Of a DNA stretch of 64,000 nt, positions 44,593 to 55,600 are shown in pieces. The notes below the pieces were generated by a model. The model saw only the letters and a program-made list of their open reading frames with translations, was not told the DNA's origin and ran no database searches. Numbering within the stretch: the stretch's first letter is position 1; each line of letters begins with the position of its first letter. A program made the position numbers and the translations under genes. Source of the stretch: Perkinsus marinus ATCC 50983 (Eukaryota > Perkinsozoa > Perkinsida > Perkinsidae); assembly GCF_000006405.1 (NCBI RefSeq), contig NW_003217015.1, positions 461,139 to 525,138 of the forward strand, written 5' to 3'.

Positions 44593-44883
44593 ATGGCGAA
44601 GTATCGCAAGGCGACTATAGGCCGTACTTGTCTAGGGGGAGCCGAGCATTTGACTGTAAGCTGCTTCATGAAGGATACGTTGCGCCTCACCAAGACGCGC
44701 GCTAGCTGGTGTGCTCACGAGGGTGGATCATCTTCATGCCACTTTGCAGTTCCTCTCATGCCTACTACTGGACGGCAAAGGGAGCATCGCTCCGCGGACG
44801 GTACATTACGACGGTTTGATAAGAAGACTATGCGATGGGAAGTGGTGATAGAGGAATCACATGATGGTACTATCACATTGTAG
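44593..44883 (+). CDS. Small basic unassigned protein (96 aa)
   Basis: Uninterrupted ORF from ATG 44593 to TAG. It is basic (MAKYRKATIGRTCLGG) with five Cys and His-rich mid parts (SWCAHEGGSSSCHF). It ends in a motif-like stretch DGTLRRFDKKTMRWEVVIEE. The closing frame and composition look coding, but I do not recognise it. It ends 18 bases before the ATG of the methyltransferase gene, so the two could share a transcript. Confidence 0.45.
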   Translation: MAKYRKATIGRTCLGGAEHLTVSCFMKDTLRLTKTRASWCAHEGGSSSCHFAVPLMPTTGRQREHRSADGTLRRFDKKTMRWEVVIEESHDGTITL

Positions 44884-44901
44884 CCACCCTCGACACGATA
44901 T

Positions 44902-45822
44902 GCTATCGTTAACTTCGTCGGTTAAAGCGCTCCATCGGGTAGTCCAGTCGACGTCTGATCCCTCAGGCGCTGTAACGACACCAGCAGCGCCGCTGCTGGC
45001 CCTTCCCGGTAAGCAGTATCCACTGAAATTCGATGGCAGCGACTTTCAAATCAACGGTAAATTCATTCGTCTACCTAATGGGGAGGCGTGCCGACGCAAT
45101 CCTCGAGATCAGCAGGACGCCGACACAGCCGACTCGGTCTGGGACAGCTCAGTTGTATACTCATCGTCGAGGGTCGCGTCGGTCATAACCTTCATAGGTG
45201 CTCGCCAAACTGTTAGAGCATAGTCCGCACTTAGTACGTGGCAAACGCGTGCTCGAGCTTGGAAGTGGTAAGCACATCTCCTGGGGTCGAGAAAGGCCCG
45301 TCGTCCTATGCGTGGCCGTAAGGTACTGGCCTGGGAGGTATCTCCGCTGCTTTATGCGGCGCTCGAGAAGTGACACTAACTGATCTGCCTTATGCCATGC
45401 CGTTATTGCGAGAAAGCATCGATCTCAATTGCGTAGCGGACACCGTAAAAGCGGACGTCCTAGACTGGTCCAACCCTCCAGCTGAGGACATTACATCGAA
45501 GTAATGCACATTGCTTTCCACTCGATCGGCTACACCACACAGCGAGTCTCGTAGGTTCGACATTGTTATTGCTTCCGACGTCATCTGGCTTGAGGCCCTG
45601 GTCCCCTCGCTCGCTGATGTAATAGCTGACAAGAGGCTCCTTCCCTTCCTCATGGTCCACCAAACGCGGAGCCTCCGATGTGACCAACTCTTTGAAGATC
45701 TTTTGAAGTCTCGCGGCCTCCGCCTCACTACATTGGACGATCGGATTAAACATCCGGAGTTTCTCGGTGAATTATTTCATATCAGAGCGTTCCTCGTTGA
45801 TATTGATCGTGATGGCACTTAG
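44902..45822 (+). CDS. METTL21-like protein methyltransferase
   Basis: Seven-beta-strand SAM-dependent methyltransferase of the lysine-methylating METTL21/FAM86 group. Blocks: ADTADSVWDSSV|VLAKLLEHSP, motif I VRGKRVLELGSG|TGLGGI (interrupted by a GTAAGC intron), acidic loop REVTLTDLPYAMPLLRESID, ADVLDWSNPPAEDI, motif post-II FDIVIASDVIWLEALVPSL (the family's D-x-x-x-x-S-D/E-x-x-Y/W), then a C-terminal domain to TAG 45820-45822. Introns of 40 to 65 bases were placed by phase. The start ATG 44902 gives a Ser/Ala-rich leader of about 40 residues before the first conserved block. Target protein unknown. Confidence 0.85.
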
Positions 45823-47300
45823 TGTCTTAGTATAACTTGTGTTGTGAGTTGAGGCCGTTACAATCAAGCACTCCTATGCATTATCCCGCCGAATTATAAA
45901 TCTCGGAGTGGAGTGACCAGTGCTGAAAAATATGTTCGCTTTCCTCAGCTGAGTTTGACAGTTTCCTCACGAAATATACATGTTAACATACGAATCCAGG
46001 TAGAAATGTACAGGAATCAATGAGAATTTACCAAAATTTCCTCAGAATTTCCATTTCGTCACCAACATGTGCGGTTGACCATAGGCACATTTTCCCACAC
46101 TGAAAGTGACGTTCTAATGGTGCCGATATTGTCGGGTCAGGTCGTAATGAATTAACATGTGGCGTAACTATCATTGTTATTTGCAGTCGATCGTGCTGCC
46201 CTCTGTTCATTTTCCTAATTTGCGCGATGAAAACTCAAGTTGATGAAGGGGCATGCACCTCACACGCGTCAAAACAAGAAATGAATCGCATCCGTGCTAC
46301 ACCTTTGCGCGCCCATTACGGCTCATCAGTGAGCTTTCTCACTAACTGCTGAATGTAGTACTGTTTGGGTTCAAAGCGCCATTCCATGCTCGCGAGTCCG
46401 ATTGCTCGATATCATTGAAGTATACTCTAGGAGTCGATTTGCCATCGTATTCGATTCCAAAAACTATCCTCTTTGCCGGGGGCCTACCGCCTGGCGAGGT
46501 CGACCCATACCTCCACTGAGTTCCCTCTCCAGTAGCGTTGTGCACTCACACTGGGTCCTCGACAGGGCGATGATCATACAACAACACAAGTCTTGCAGCT
46601 GATCAATAGATGTGTGTATATCTGATAAGTTTAATGTCGAATGATTTCTTCGACTGAATCAGTGAAAGAGATAGTTGAAATTACATCATCGACCTCAGCA
46701 AGATGAGCAGAGATTGCCGTTGGGTGTTCCCTATGAATAGGCAACTACCAGGCAATAGGCCTAGGGATGGGCGCTTGAGGTACACGAGCTCCAGTAGATC
46801 CGTTGAGCTTAAGAATTACATCCAGAACATGGTCGAAGGCTGACGATGGTACAGTCTACTCATGTTCAATGTCTACTGATATCTACTGGTGCGTTGAGTG
46901 TTAGTAGGGACCGCCATGGACGACAGTACAGTGCACGAGATCCGGACGCATCCACTGAGGAGGTTCGGGCACTATGAATGTTCTCTAAAGATCGAAGACG
47001 GAGCTTATCGGAACTCCCTCCTTCCCATTGCCAAGCCCATAAATTAACAAACAACGCCGACTTCGAGAAGATACTGCAGCGTTACTGATGATCATCATCA
47101 AATTAATGTGACATAATAAAATGATCGTACTAGGACTGGTCGACGTCGGCTGCTGCCACTTCATTTACTGTTCCATCAAGGCAGGCCACCACCCGTGCTA
47201 GCTGTGCTGTCCTCAACTATCTCAACTACTCCCGCAAATTTTTGATGCATTCCCATCGCCTTGCTGAACCCGAACGCTGTTGCCGCAGAGTTGAAGAAAG
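45823..47300. other. Intergenic, holds one MITE and weak ORFs
   Basis: A - strand ORF at 46342-46545 (67 codons, with KRIVFGIEYDGKSTPRVYFN) looks somewhat coding but has no partner exon. The rest is unassigned apart from the MITE at 45918-46102. Confidence 0.4.
45918..46102 (+). mobile_element. hAT-type MITE, copy E
   Basis: Starts CAGTGCTGAAAAATATG and ends TTTTCCCACACTG. Flanks are GGAGTGAC and AAAGTGAC (6 of 8 identical). It sits 96 bases downstream of the METTL21-like stop. Confidence 0.85.
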
Positions 47301-49302
47301 TCATCGTCGCGGCTGCATTACGAGCCCTTGGAGAACCGTGTTGGTCCAAATACTCGGTATCATCCTATGAAGGTAAACTGCCCTACCATAAGAGCAGCAA
47401 ATAGGACCTACTCGATGGTGACCATCCTCGTCGCCGTCCAGCTCATCCACACCAAGCCATGTGCCGACTGCATCAGCGATGCTGAAATCATCTTCATGCT
47501 CGTTGTCATCTTCCATGCCATTCTCCATTCCAAGACCAGTGGCCTCGCTATCGTTAGGCGTGGAAATACAGAAATGATCACATCGTGATGACGAGGGTGC
47601 CTCCTTGCATGGGGGAGTGCATTCCACCACAACTGCGGCCTCATCAGCCCGGTCTGGCTCTTCCACATTGGCCACCCCCGGGTTATTCTCTGTCGTGGAC
47701 TCCTCTTCCTCCAGAGGTTGCCCCTTCACCTGTGACTCGGTAGGGCCGGGCATGGTCATAGGTTTTGCTTGATATGGGAGAGCCTTCACAGATACCTATA
47801 CCCCACTGCAACAGCGCTGTGTCACACAACACCCTACCGCCTTCCTCCCCCTCCTATTTCGCTTCCCTTTCTTCTTGTGCTTCACCACGCTACGGCCTCC
47901 ACCAGCTTGGTCCGCCTCGATATTAGTAGTAGCCACGCCTTGTGACAGGACCAGACTCCTCAACGACTCCACAGATAGGACAATAGCCTGAAGAATACTA
48001 AGTGCTAAAGCGCTCCGGACATCAACATGATAGCGGTACTTGCATCCCATAAGGGCTGAGAGCTCTGACGAGGCTCTTCTTGTAACCCTCTGTAAGAGCC
48101 CTCCTGGTCACAACAGTAGCATAGACGGCTCCACTACTCGTGTTGCCATCCCGACCTCGACACAAAACCCTACTCTAAGGCGATAACTCGGTGCTACCTG
48201 GTAGAGCGGAGGTCGTGACAGATATAACGCCAGAGAGGACCCCGAGCAATGCATGGCGACATGCATCTTGGTAGGATTGGTCTGAGAATAGAACAGCGAC
48301 TGACCCATCCCAACACCAGGACGGTTGTCCCACTGTTGTGAGGCTTCCCCATCAACAACAGGATGGCTGTATGAGGCTCATTACGACCGCACCCATCCTT
48401 CACAGAGGTCTTCGCCGTGCTAACACTAGTAGTCATTGGCAAGAGAACAACTAAGAGCAGCGAGTGTGAGGCAATCATTGAGGAACTCCAAGTCGACACG
48501 GGCATCATCGCTCAGTATAAGTTCTGACCATCAGGCCGCAGGATGTATTCTTGCACTAATTGCTCTTCCATTCGCTTCCGTATTGGCCCATCCTCCTCCA
48601 TCCAATGCTCATCACGAAGCCTCGGCACTTGTATATCCCACACCTTCGATCGGGTTGCGTACCGGGCTCGCAGATCAATTCCACGCCTTATTTCCTCCTT
48701 ACGTTCTCTGAAGTAGGAAAAACAAAAAACACAACATTCAAGACGGTTTTCGTCAATGCTTTCGTCAAGCACTACTCCACCTACTTCTCAATCTCGTCAA
48801 CAACTTCCTTCTCTATACGTAACAGCAGCGCCTTACGGGCGAGGACCCTCTCATCTGGCTGAGCTTTCTTTGCCCGAGGGATCTGCAAGTCAGACTCGCT
48901 CAGAGACTTCATCGGTGGGGGTTTGGTTATCCTGATACGGCCATGTACTGTACACATCACCATCACCCCGACACCTACTCCACCCTGGTCATAGCCATAT
49001 GCTCCTCCGGAGGCTGGCACGACAGACTACCCTCCTTTTCTAGACGGGCGATCTCCTCTGTGACCTCCTTGATACGCCTCTCCACAGCAACGAGGGATGG
49101 AGGCAATTCTGTCGGTGGTGGTAGCAAGTCCTCCGAAACCGGCACGATAGCTGCGAGTGGCGGCGGCTGACAAAACCATCAAAGGCCACCAGGGTTAAGA
49201 GGGGCAGACCCTTACCTGTTCCCGAGGCTGCTCCACTCCATCAACCGAGTCCCGTATGTCACGGAATGGCATCTGGGGTGGGCCCGCTGGCGGTGATGAC
49301 AT
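47301..49302 (-). CDS. Unassigned multi-exon protein with charged helices
   Basis: From ATG 49302 (MSSPPAGPPQMPFRDIRDSV) exons join in phase through PPSLVAVERRIKEVTEEIAR, HGRIRITKPPPMKSLSESDL, RIEKEVVDEIEK and DLRARYATRSKVWDIQVPRL, then RKRMEEQLVQEYILRPDG. Next comes LSDDARVDLEFLNDCLTL in a frame shifted by one base. Further exons carry GVGMGQSLFYSQTNPTKMHV, a Lys/Arg run (KHKKKGKRNRRGRK) and an acidic tail (ENGMEDDNEHEDDF, GTWLGVDELDGDEDG). Coiled-coil, basic and acidic parts suggest a nuclear scaffold, but I do not recognise it. The C-terminal exons after 48100 are less sure. The gene lies 98 bases downstream of the NAXE-NAXD stop on the same strand. Confidence 0.5.
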
Positions 49303-49400
49303 CAAAATATCCGGCAAGACTAAACCCGTTATTGACAACACTGTTGCTATCCTCACTTAGAAAATCTGGTAAAACTCTCACTGAACAGTCGCTATGCATT

Positions 49401-52400
49401 CTAAAGACTCCTCACAGAGTATCTTGGCTCCAACTCCGAGCTGTACTTGGCAAATGCGCTCTCGCCTCGGACGTACGACACAGCCTCAGGGACAGCATTC
49501 ATGATATCGGATGCTGTAACTCCTAACAAACTTCCATACCATCACAAGAGATACTCGCTACACACCAGATGTGGCATGCGAACACGCCACTGTAGGGTCT
49601 ACTACTCACCATCTTCCCCTCCAAGGTTGATAGCCGCGATGTCTCCAGCAACTCCATGCACGAATACAGCCGCTGCCACAGCGTCACCAAGACTATCCAC
49701 ATCATGACCATACGCGGCATACCTGAGCATTACTACAGTCGACACCCTTCACATAGTGATGTTCTTACATAGCAGGGATGAGGCCACTGAGAACATCCCC
49801 ACTTCCGGCCGTACCCATGCCACTATTCCCAGACAGGTTCATCCGCGCCCGACCTGATCGCCATCCCACTGGCAACCCTAATGTAAGGAATGTCGTCCTA
49901 CCTGAAGGTTCGCATACCATAGACGTCGCTCCCTTGACAACGACGACAGCATTTGTACTACGGCCCAGCTCCCGTCCAACCTGGGAAGATACTCGCATCA
50001 CCAACACAAGCACGATCACGGCCACTCACCTCCAGCAAACTCCGAGATCCGTTCGTGAGCTCTGCCATCGAGAGGCCAGTGAGACGGCTAAGCTCGGCCA
50101 AGTGAGGCGTGAGGACCACTGGGGACTAAGGCACAACACACACTACAAGCAAGGCATCAACAATGGACAATGATGCACGATGCTGAGTATGAGAAACAAC
50201 TCCCACCGACCAAGCTATGAGAGCTATCAATGAATGTGGACATGACACAGTGATCTGGGATGATACATAGATAATCCAATACTCACCAACTGCTTTCGAT
50301 GGCGCTCCTGCAAGAGCTGAGAGGCGGTGGAGAATATGTCAGTTGAATCGACTGGAGGTATGGAGATCGCTGTGATACCGTCACCGTCGATGACCATAGG
50401 CTTATCCACATCTGAGGATAACCACCGTCACGCGCCACAAAATTACACACCGCTGCCTTACTCAGTACCATACTCCGCACCAACCTAGCTGTATCACCGT
50501 TAGTCGAAATACCAGGTCCAACCACGACGATATCAGCCAGGTCTTGGGCCATCTTAAACAGCCGGTCATAGTTGCTGCTGCCGATGCTGCCTGAGATACC
50601 TCCCTGACTTCACTATGTATCCGGGACCTTACCAGCAGTAGTGCTCTCTAGTTCGTGGAAAACGATAGACGGAGCCTCCCCAGCGATAACTGGTATCTGA
50701 TACGAGTTACTGAAAACTCCCTCCCTCCATGAACCCCTACAATGCTTCCGACAGTGGCCAGTCTACTGTACCCTCCACCAGCCTTCAGGAAGCTGTAGCT
50801 ACTCAGCATGGGTGCTCCGTAGTACCCTTCAGCTCCACATACAAATAGCGCTCTGATACAGAACACTATCAGGCTTCGAAAACCCACACTTCAACAGAAC
50901 GAGAACCACGCGGTAAATCAAAGGGGCCTCGCATGCAGCACCCACGCAAGATGGGCGCCGGGGATTACTACACATATCAGTAAGTTCGTGACAAGAAAAA
51001 GGCTAATTATTCCACAGTGAGATCTCTCGACTCAACTCACTTGCCAAGGGAGCCTTTATGCCCAGCTGGACTTCGCGATGGAAGTTGTGGGAAGTAGTTA
51101 ACATAGGTATTCAAATCGGCGTATCTATCAGCAATCAACCTCGAGAACATTCATGAGGGCTCCCTTACAGTTCCGGAGGATATCCAATGTGTGTAACCGT
51201 CAAGTTCCCGCACATCTCACGTCCAGGGTAAACCAAGTTACCAATCTTCACCAACCCAAAAGTAGCTGTCGCAGTTGCATGCACCTACAAACAAGCCAAT
51301 TTTAAATCCACCACTACCGCGCGCCACAGAAATTAGAAAAGGGGCATTCCTTACCGCTTGATCTCCCATGATCCGGCCGGAGTCTCCATTCACTCCCGAT
51401 GGTATGTCCAAGGACATAACCTACCAAAACATATCCACATTAGTGCCCGTTCTTCCAGTGTTCGCTTCCCTCAACTGAGCTCAGGAGTTTCCTCAATAAT
51501 CATACAAGTTTGCATACAAACTGAGGCGAAAGTGTATAGAAACTAATGAAAATTTCCCAAAATCTCCTCAGAATTGTCATATTGTCACCAACTCATGTAG
51601 TTGACCATGTTCATATTTTCCCACACTGCGCTACTACGATGGAATTCTTACAGGTTTCGACGCCCTATTGATAGCAGCAATAGCCACTCCAAAGGGACTG
51701 CTAGGGTCGACGACACGACCAAGCCCTGTACCGAAGATACCATCCACGAGGACATCCGCCCAGTCGACTGCCGAGCTGATAGCCTCTTCGCTGGTCGCGA
51801 TTTCAACAGATATACCCGGAATGCAGTCAACAATATTCAAATTGGTACTAGCATCGCCGTGATACCTAAAAACCGGCGTTGAGGAAACGCAAGATTGCAA
51901 GATATGCCAACCTTACTTCTCCCTGCCATTCAGCAATATCACTTTCACCTGACCTCCATTGCTATGGACATAACGAGCGACCACGAAACCATCGCCACCG
52001 TTATTTCCTATCATCAAAGAGATACCGTCGCTACATGCGTCCGATTATTACCAGGTCCACAAACCACAAGGACCTTGGTCTGTTGGGTCATGCGATGACC
52101 GGGCAAGAGCTCTGTGAGACAGCGATAGCTAGTGATACCAGCGTTCTCCATCAACAGGACTGAGGGGATGCTGTACCTAACACGTTAAGATCGGATCTGA
52201 GCCATCACACAGGGACCCGCGAGACCGCTGTCGTATTATTCCATTATATTAAGTCCGCTTGAGGATAATACAATACCAGGAAAGGCGACAGTTACTTGTC
52301 CGTAGCATCCTTATCACACCGCCTCATCTGATCACAGGAAGACACCTTCATCGGCGGAAGAGAACCTCCTCCTGCTGCCGCTACAGACCCCTTCACAGTC

Positions 52401-52465
52401 GTCGCAGAAACGACTGCTGACAAACTTGATGTTACCATACTAGATACTGCCAATAAACGATTCAT
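49401..52465 (-). CDS. Fused NAD(P)HX epimerase and ADP/ATP-dependent dehydratase
   Basis: Repairs hydrated NAD(P)H: the YjeF N-type domain epimerises R-NAD(P)HX, the ribokinase-like domain dehydrates it with ATP or ADP. N-terminus [20 protein letters not shown] may target an organelle. Epimerase blocks: [64 protein letters not shown] and, after a MITE-bearing intron, [20 protein letters not shown], then [17 protein letters not shown]. Dehydratase blocks: [42 protein letters not shown] (catalytic Asp), [20 protein letters not shown] and [20 protein letters not shown]. End TAG 49401-49403. The joined order is that of bacterial Nnr; animals and plants often split or order it differently. At least twelve exons. 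Confidence 0.88.
51456..51628 (+). mobile_element. hAT-type MITE, copy F
   Basis: Starts CAGTGTTCGCTTCCC (the terminal repeat is shortened by a deletion) and ends TTTTCCCACACTG. It lies inside the intron that separates ASKP from VMSLDIPSG in the epimerase domain. No clear target duplication. Confidence 0.8.
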
Positions 52466-52607
52466 AATAACTCGTTGAGAACACATTATTGGCTTCCACC
52501 ACCACCACGACGACCCTTACCCTTCAACCCAACCATCGAACCAATACATCACGAAAAGGCGATCAAAGCTCACATGGACACATCAGGTCAACCCACCGCT
52601 AAAGGGC

Positions 52608-55600
52608 TCAACGACAATACTTTTGCTGGTTTTCTAACATGGACTTGCTTTTTGAAGTAAATTTGATAGACCTACCTTCTTGACCAGTCGCCTGACGAAA
52701 CTACCAGTGTTCTCAGTTGACCCATGTCGCCGCAAACCCAACGGTGCCGGGGTGGCCACTCGACTCCGATACCTCCCCGACATCTCGACACTACCATCAT
52801 CGGCATGAGCTAAGACCAGCACATTTCCCACGACACCATTACTAGCAGCACTCGCGATCTACTACATTTCCCTTTGCTGAACAGATTCATGAACCTGTTA
52901 GTGCCCTGCGAGCCCGAACGTTGAACGCGCATTCCCTCCTCGTCGTCGGGGGTCCCTCCCTCGTATAGGACCATCCCATCATCCAGCTCGTTTTCAATAT
53001 GCATTTGCTCAGCTATCGCTTGGTAAGAAAGCTCGTAAGAATGTATCACCAAATGTACCTGATCAGAGATCCCCGGTTCGAACCCCGGCAGTGACACTCT
53101 CAGTACTCCCTGTAGCAAAGACTCTACCAAACACAGCAGCAACAGCATGACCAAACCAGTTACAGGGAATAGCGCCCGGATATCCGGTCCACCTAAACAG
53201 AGCAAAAGGCTCCCCAGCACATGACAAGACGAGCTCACTCAGGATGGCTATGAAAATGACAAGTCCACCTCTAATCTGGCTGCATATCTTCATGGCTCGA
53301 CCAAGACTATGCACCTATAATAACATCAACACTAAGCCCCTCCTATCCTAGGACATGACCATCACCTTCACAATGAGTCTCCTTAATGTGTCGACATCTC
53401 CCCCTTCCATCCCGTCGAACTTACCGAAATCCACATACTCCAATTCGTCTCGAACTGGTAGAGGGTTCGAATACCTGACTAGCAGCAGAATGCACCATTG
53501 TGATGGTGTGGGACAGCCCTGCGCAGACTCGGCAACGTGGAGAAAGAGGGACAGAGGAGCACACAATACTCGGCCATTTTCCCAACTATGATCCCCAGTG
53601 GTAGCGCTTGTAAGCCAAGACTAATACTTTGCGAGGTAGCCCGCTGTACCTGCCCAGACCAGTGCTCACGTCAGCACACAGAAGCAAAGCTTACCGCCAT
53701 TACGGGTTGTGGGGGTTCCTCGAATACAGTCAAGAAAACTCGGCTATAATACTCAGCGCGACTATTCACTTGAAAGCCTCGACCATTGGCAGTAGAAGTC
53801 CATCTACCAATACAAACCTGACACCTGCATATAATGAGCGAGCCCTCCTCTCGTCAGTACCCAGAGGAAGCCGAGCCATCCCCGGGCCCTGTAGCTAAGC
53901 CTACGACCACACCCCCGCACCAATGCGGCGTAGTCCCAGATACCTAGTAGCAGCCAAGCTGAGCGTGAGCGTTCCAGTACCAGTAGATACCTCTATCCTT
54001 AGCCTCCTCATACTCGCGGAAATGGTCGGACCCAGTGTCGCTGTCACCAGCACATTCTACTACAGCTTGCTCCAACTCGCCGAGACCATCCATCTTCAAG
54101 ACGCCCTCCAGATGCTCATCGAGCCCTGACAAGAAAAGGCAGAAGATGTCCAGTCCTGTGATGGCCTGAAACAAACCAGTGGCGAAGTGATGACCAGTGA
54201 CGTTGACGACCACGCCCGTCAGAAGGACGAAGATTGCAGTAACCCAGCTCAGACTATGACCGAACAGCCATGTTAGGAAGGGGGCATAGGACGCAATGGG
54301 AGGGGCTTCGTGACGGTGATAATAAGCCTGAAGTCAAACAACTCGTCATCGCTCGACTCGGTGATCTACACCGAGGCTTCTCTATACACCATCGTTCAAC
54401 TGTGAAAAGTCCAAGCGCCTCCTGGTACCTGATAGCACCCTGAAGTCTTGTGAAAGAGTTGCTCGTTGGAGTCGAATAGGAATGTCAGGGATGTTACCGA
54501 TGCGAGACAGAGGATTTGGCAGCTGGCCGTGAGTACCTATGATACCACTCACTAGAGGCCTCCTCAGTGTGGTAAAATTTGCGCACGGTCAACCACATGT
54601 GTTGGTGACAATATGAAAACTCTGAGGAAAATTTGGAAAATCCTTGTTAGTGTTTGTACACTGATCGTATATATTCTCCCAATTCGTATATAAAATCCTA
54701 TGATTAGTGAGGAAAATTTGGAGCTCAGCTGAGGAAAGCGAACATTTTTCGCAGCACTGGGCCTCCTGCTAGTAGACCTACGCCCTTAGCCATAGTCAGC
54801 TTAGCCCATGTCAACCATTTGCGATGGACCAATGAAGCATACCGCGCACACTCTACCAGACCGAGGACATCCAGAGTAGTGATGACCTAATGAATAGCTC
54901 AAGCACCTTCCCAGCTGGGCCGGGTCCCTACCCAAAGCATCCCTCCAGTCAATGTCATCGTGATAGAGGACACTATCAATGATGTTCCAGCACAGTTGTA
55001 GGAGCTGCCGCGCAAGGCAGCCAGCATCCAGCCACCTAGTGAGCCTGGTGAGGTAGAGTAGAGGAAGGATGGTACCTTAGAAGGAAGCAGCCTATCTCAA
55101 TGCAACAAATTCCACAGTACATACTCAGACCCAACAAGAGATCTCTGTGAGAAGATAACCACCATCAAAGCCACCAAACCACTCACCAGTGGAATTGGCT
55201 CGCGACAACCATCGCGACCGAACAAGCAAAGTCCAAGAATAGTGAATACATACCGGACGCAGGCCACATCAAACAAAGATGATACCACGTTTACGACGGC
55301 AAACGAGGACCACATGAGGATGGAGTGTAACCTGAACAGAGACAGAATAGCTACGCCTCGGTCGAGGGCCCTACCAGAAGTCTGGAGACTGAGGCAGAGA
55401 AGTCTGATAAAGATGGTACTCGATAGAAGCTAAGCGTTCGACCCTGATCAGTGCGACGAAGCCTACCGCAAATACCACAGCCAGCACCGAGCCGCTGACC
55501 AGAAGGGTCACCAGCAGCCAGGCAGCATGCACCTGAAGAGGGCCTATACCTTCGGGTTCCATACGTCATGGGATTGGGTACGACCGCTCGCTCAGTTGCA

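Noticed and set aside
53066-53092. tRNA T arm (CCGGTTCGAACCCCGG)
   Set aside because: Isolated palindromic box; the strand needed for an acceptor stem is absent on both sides.
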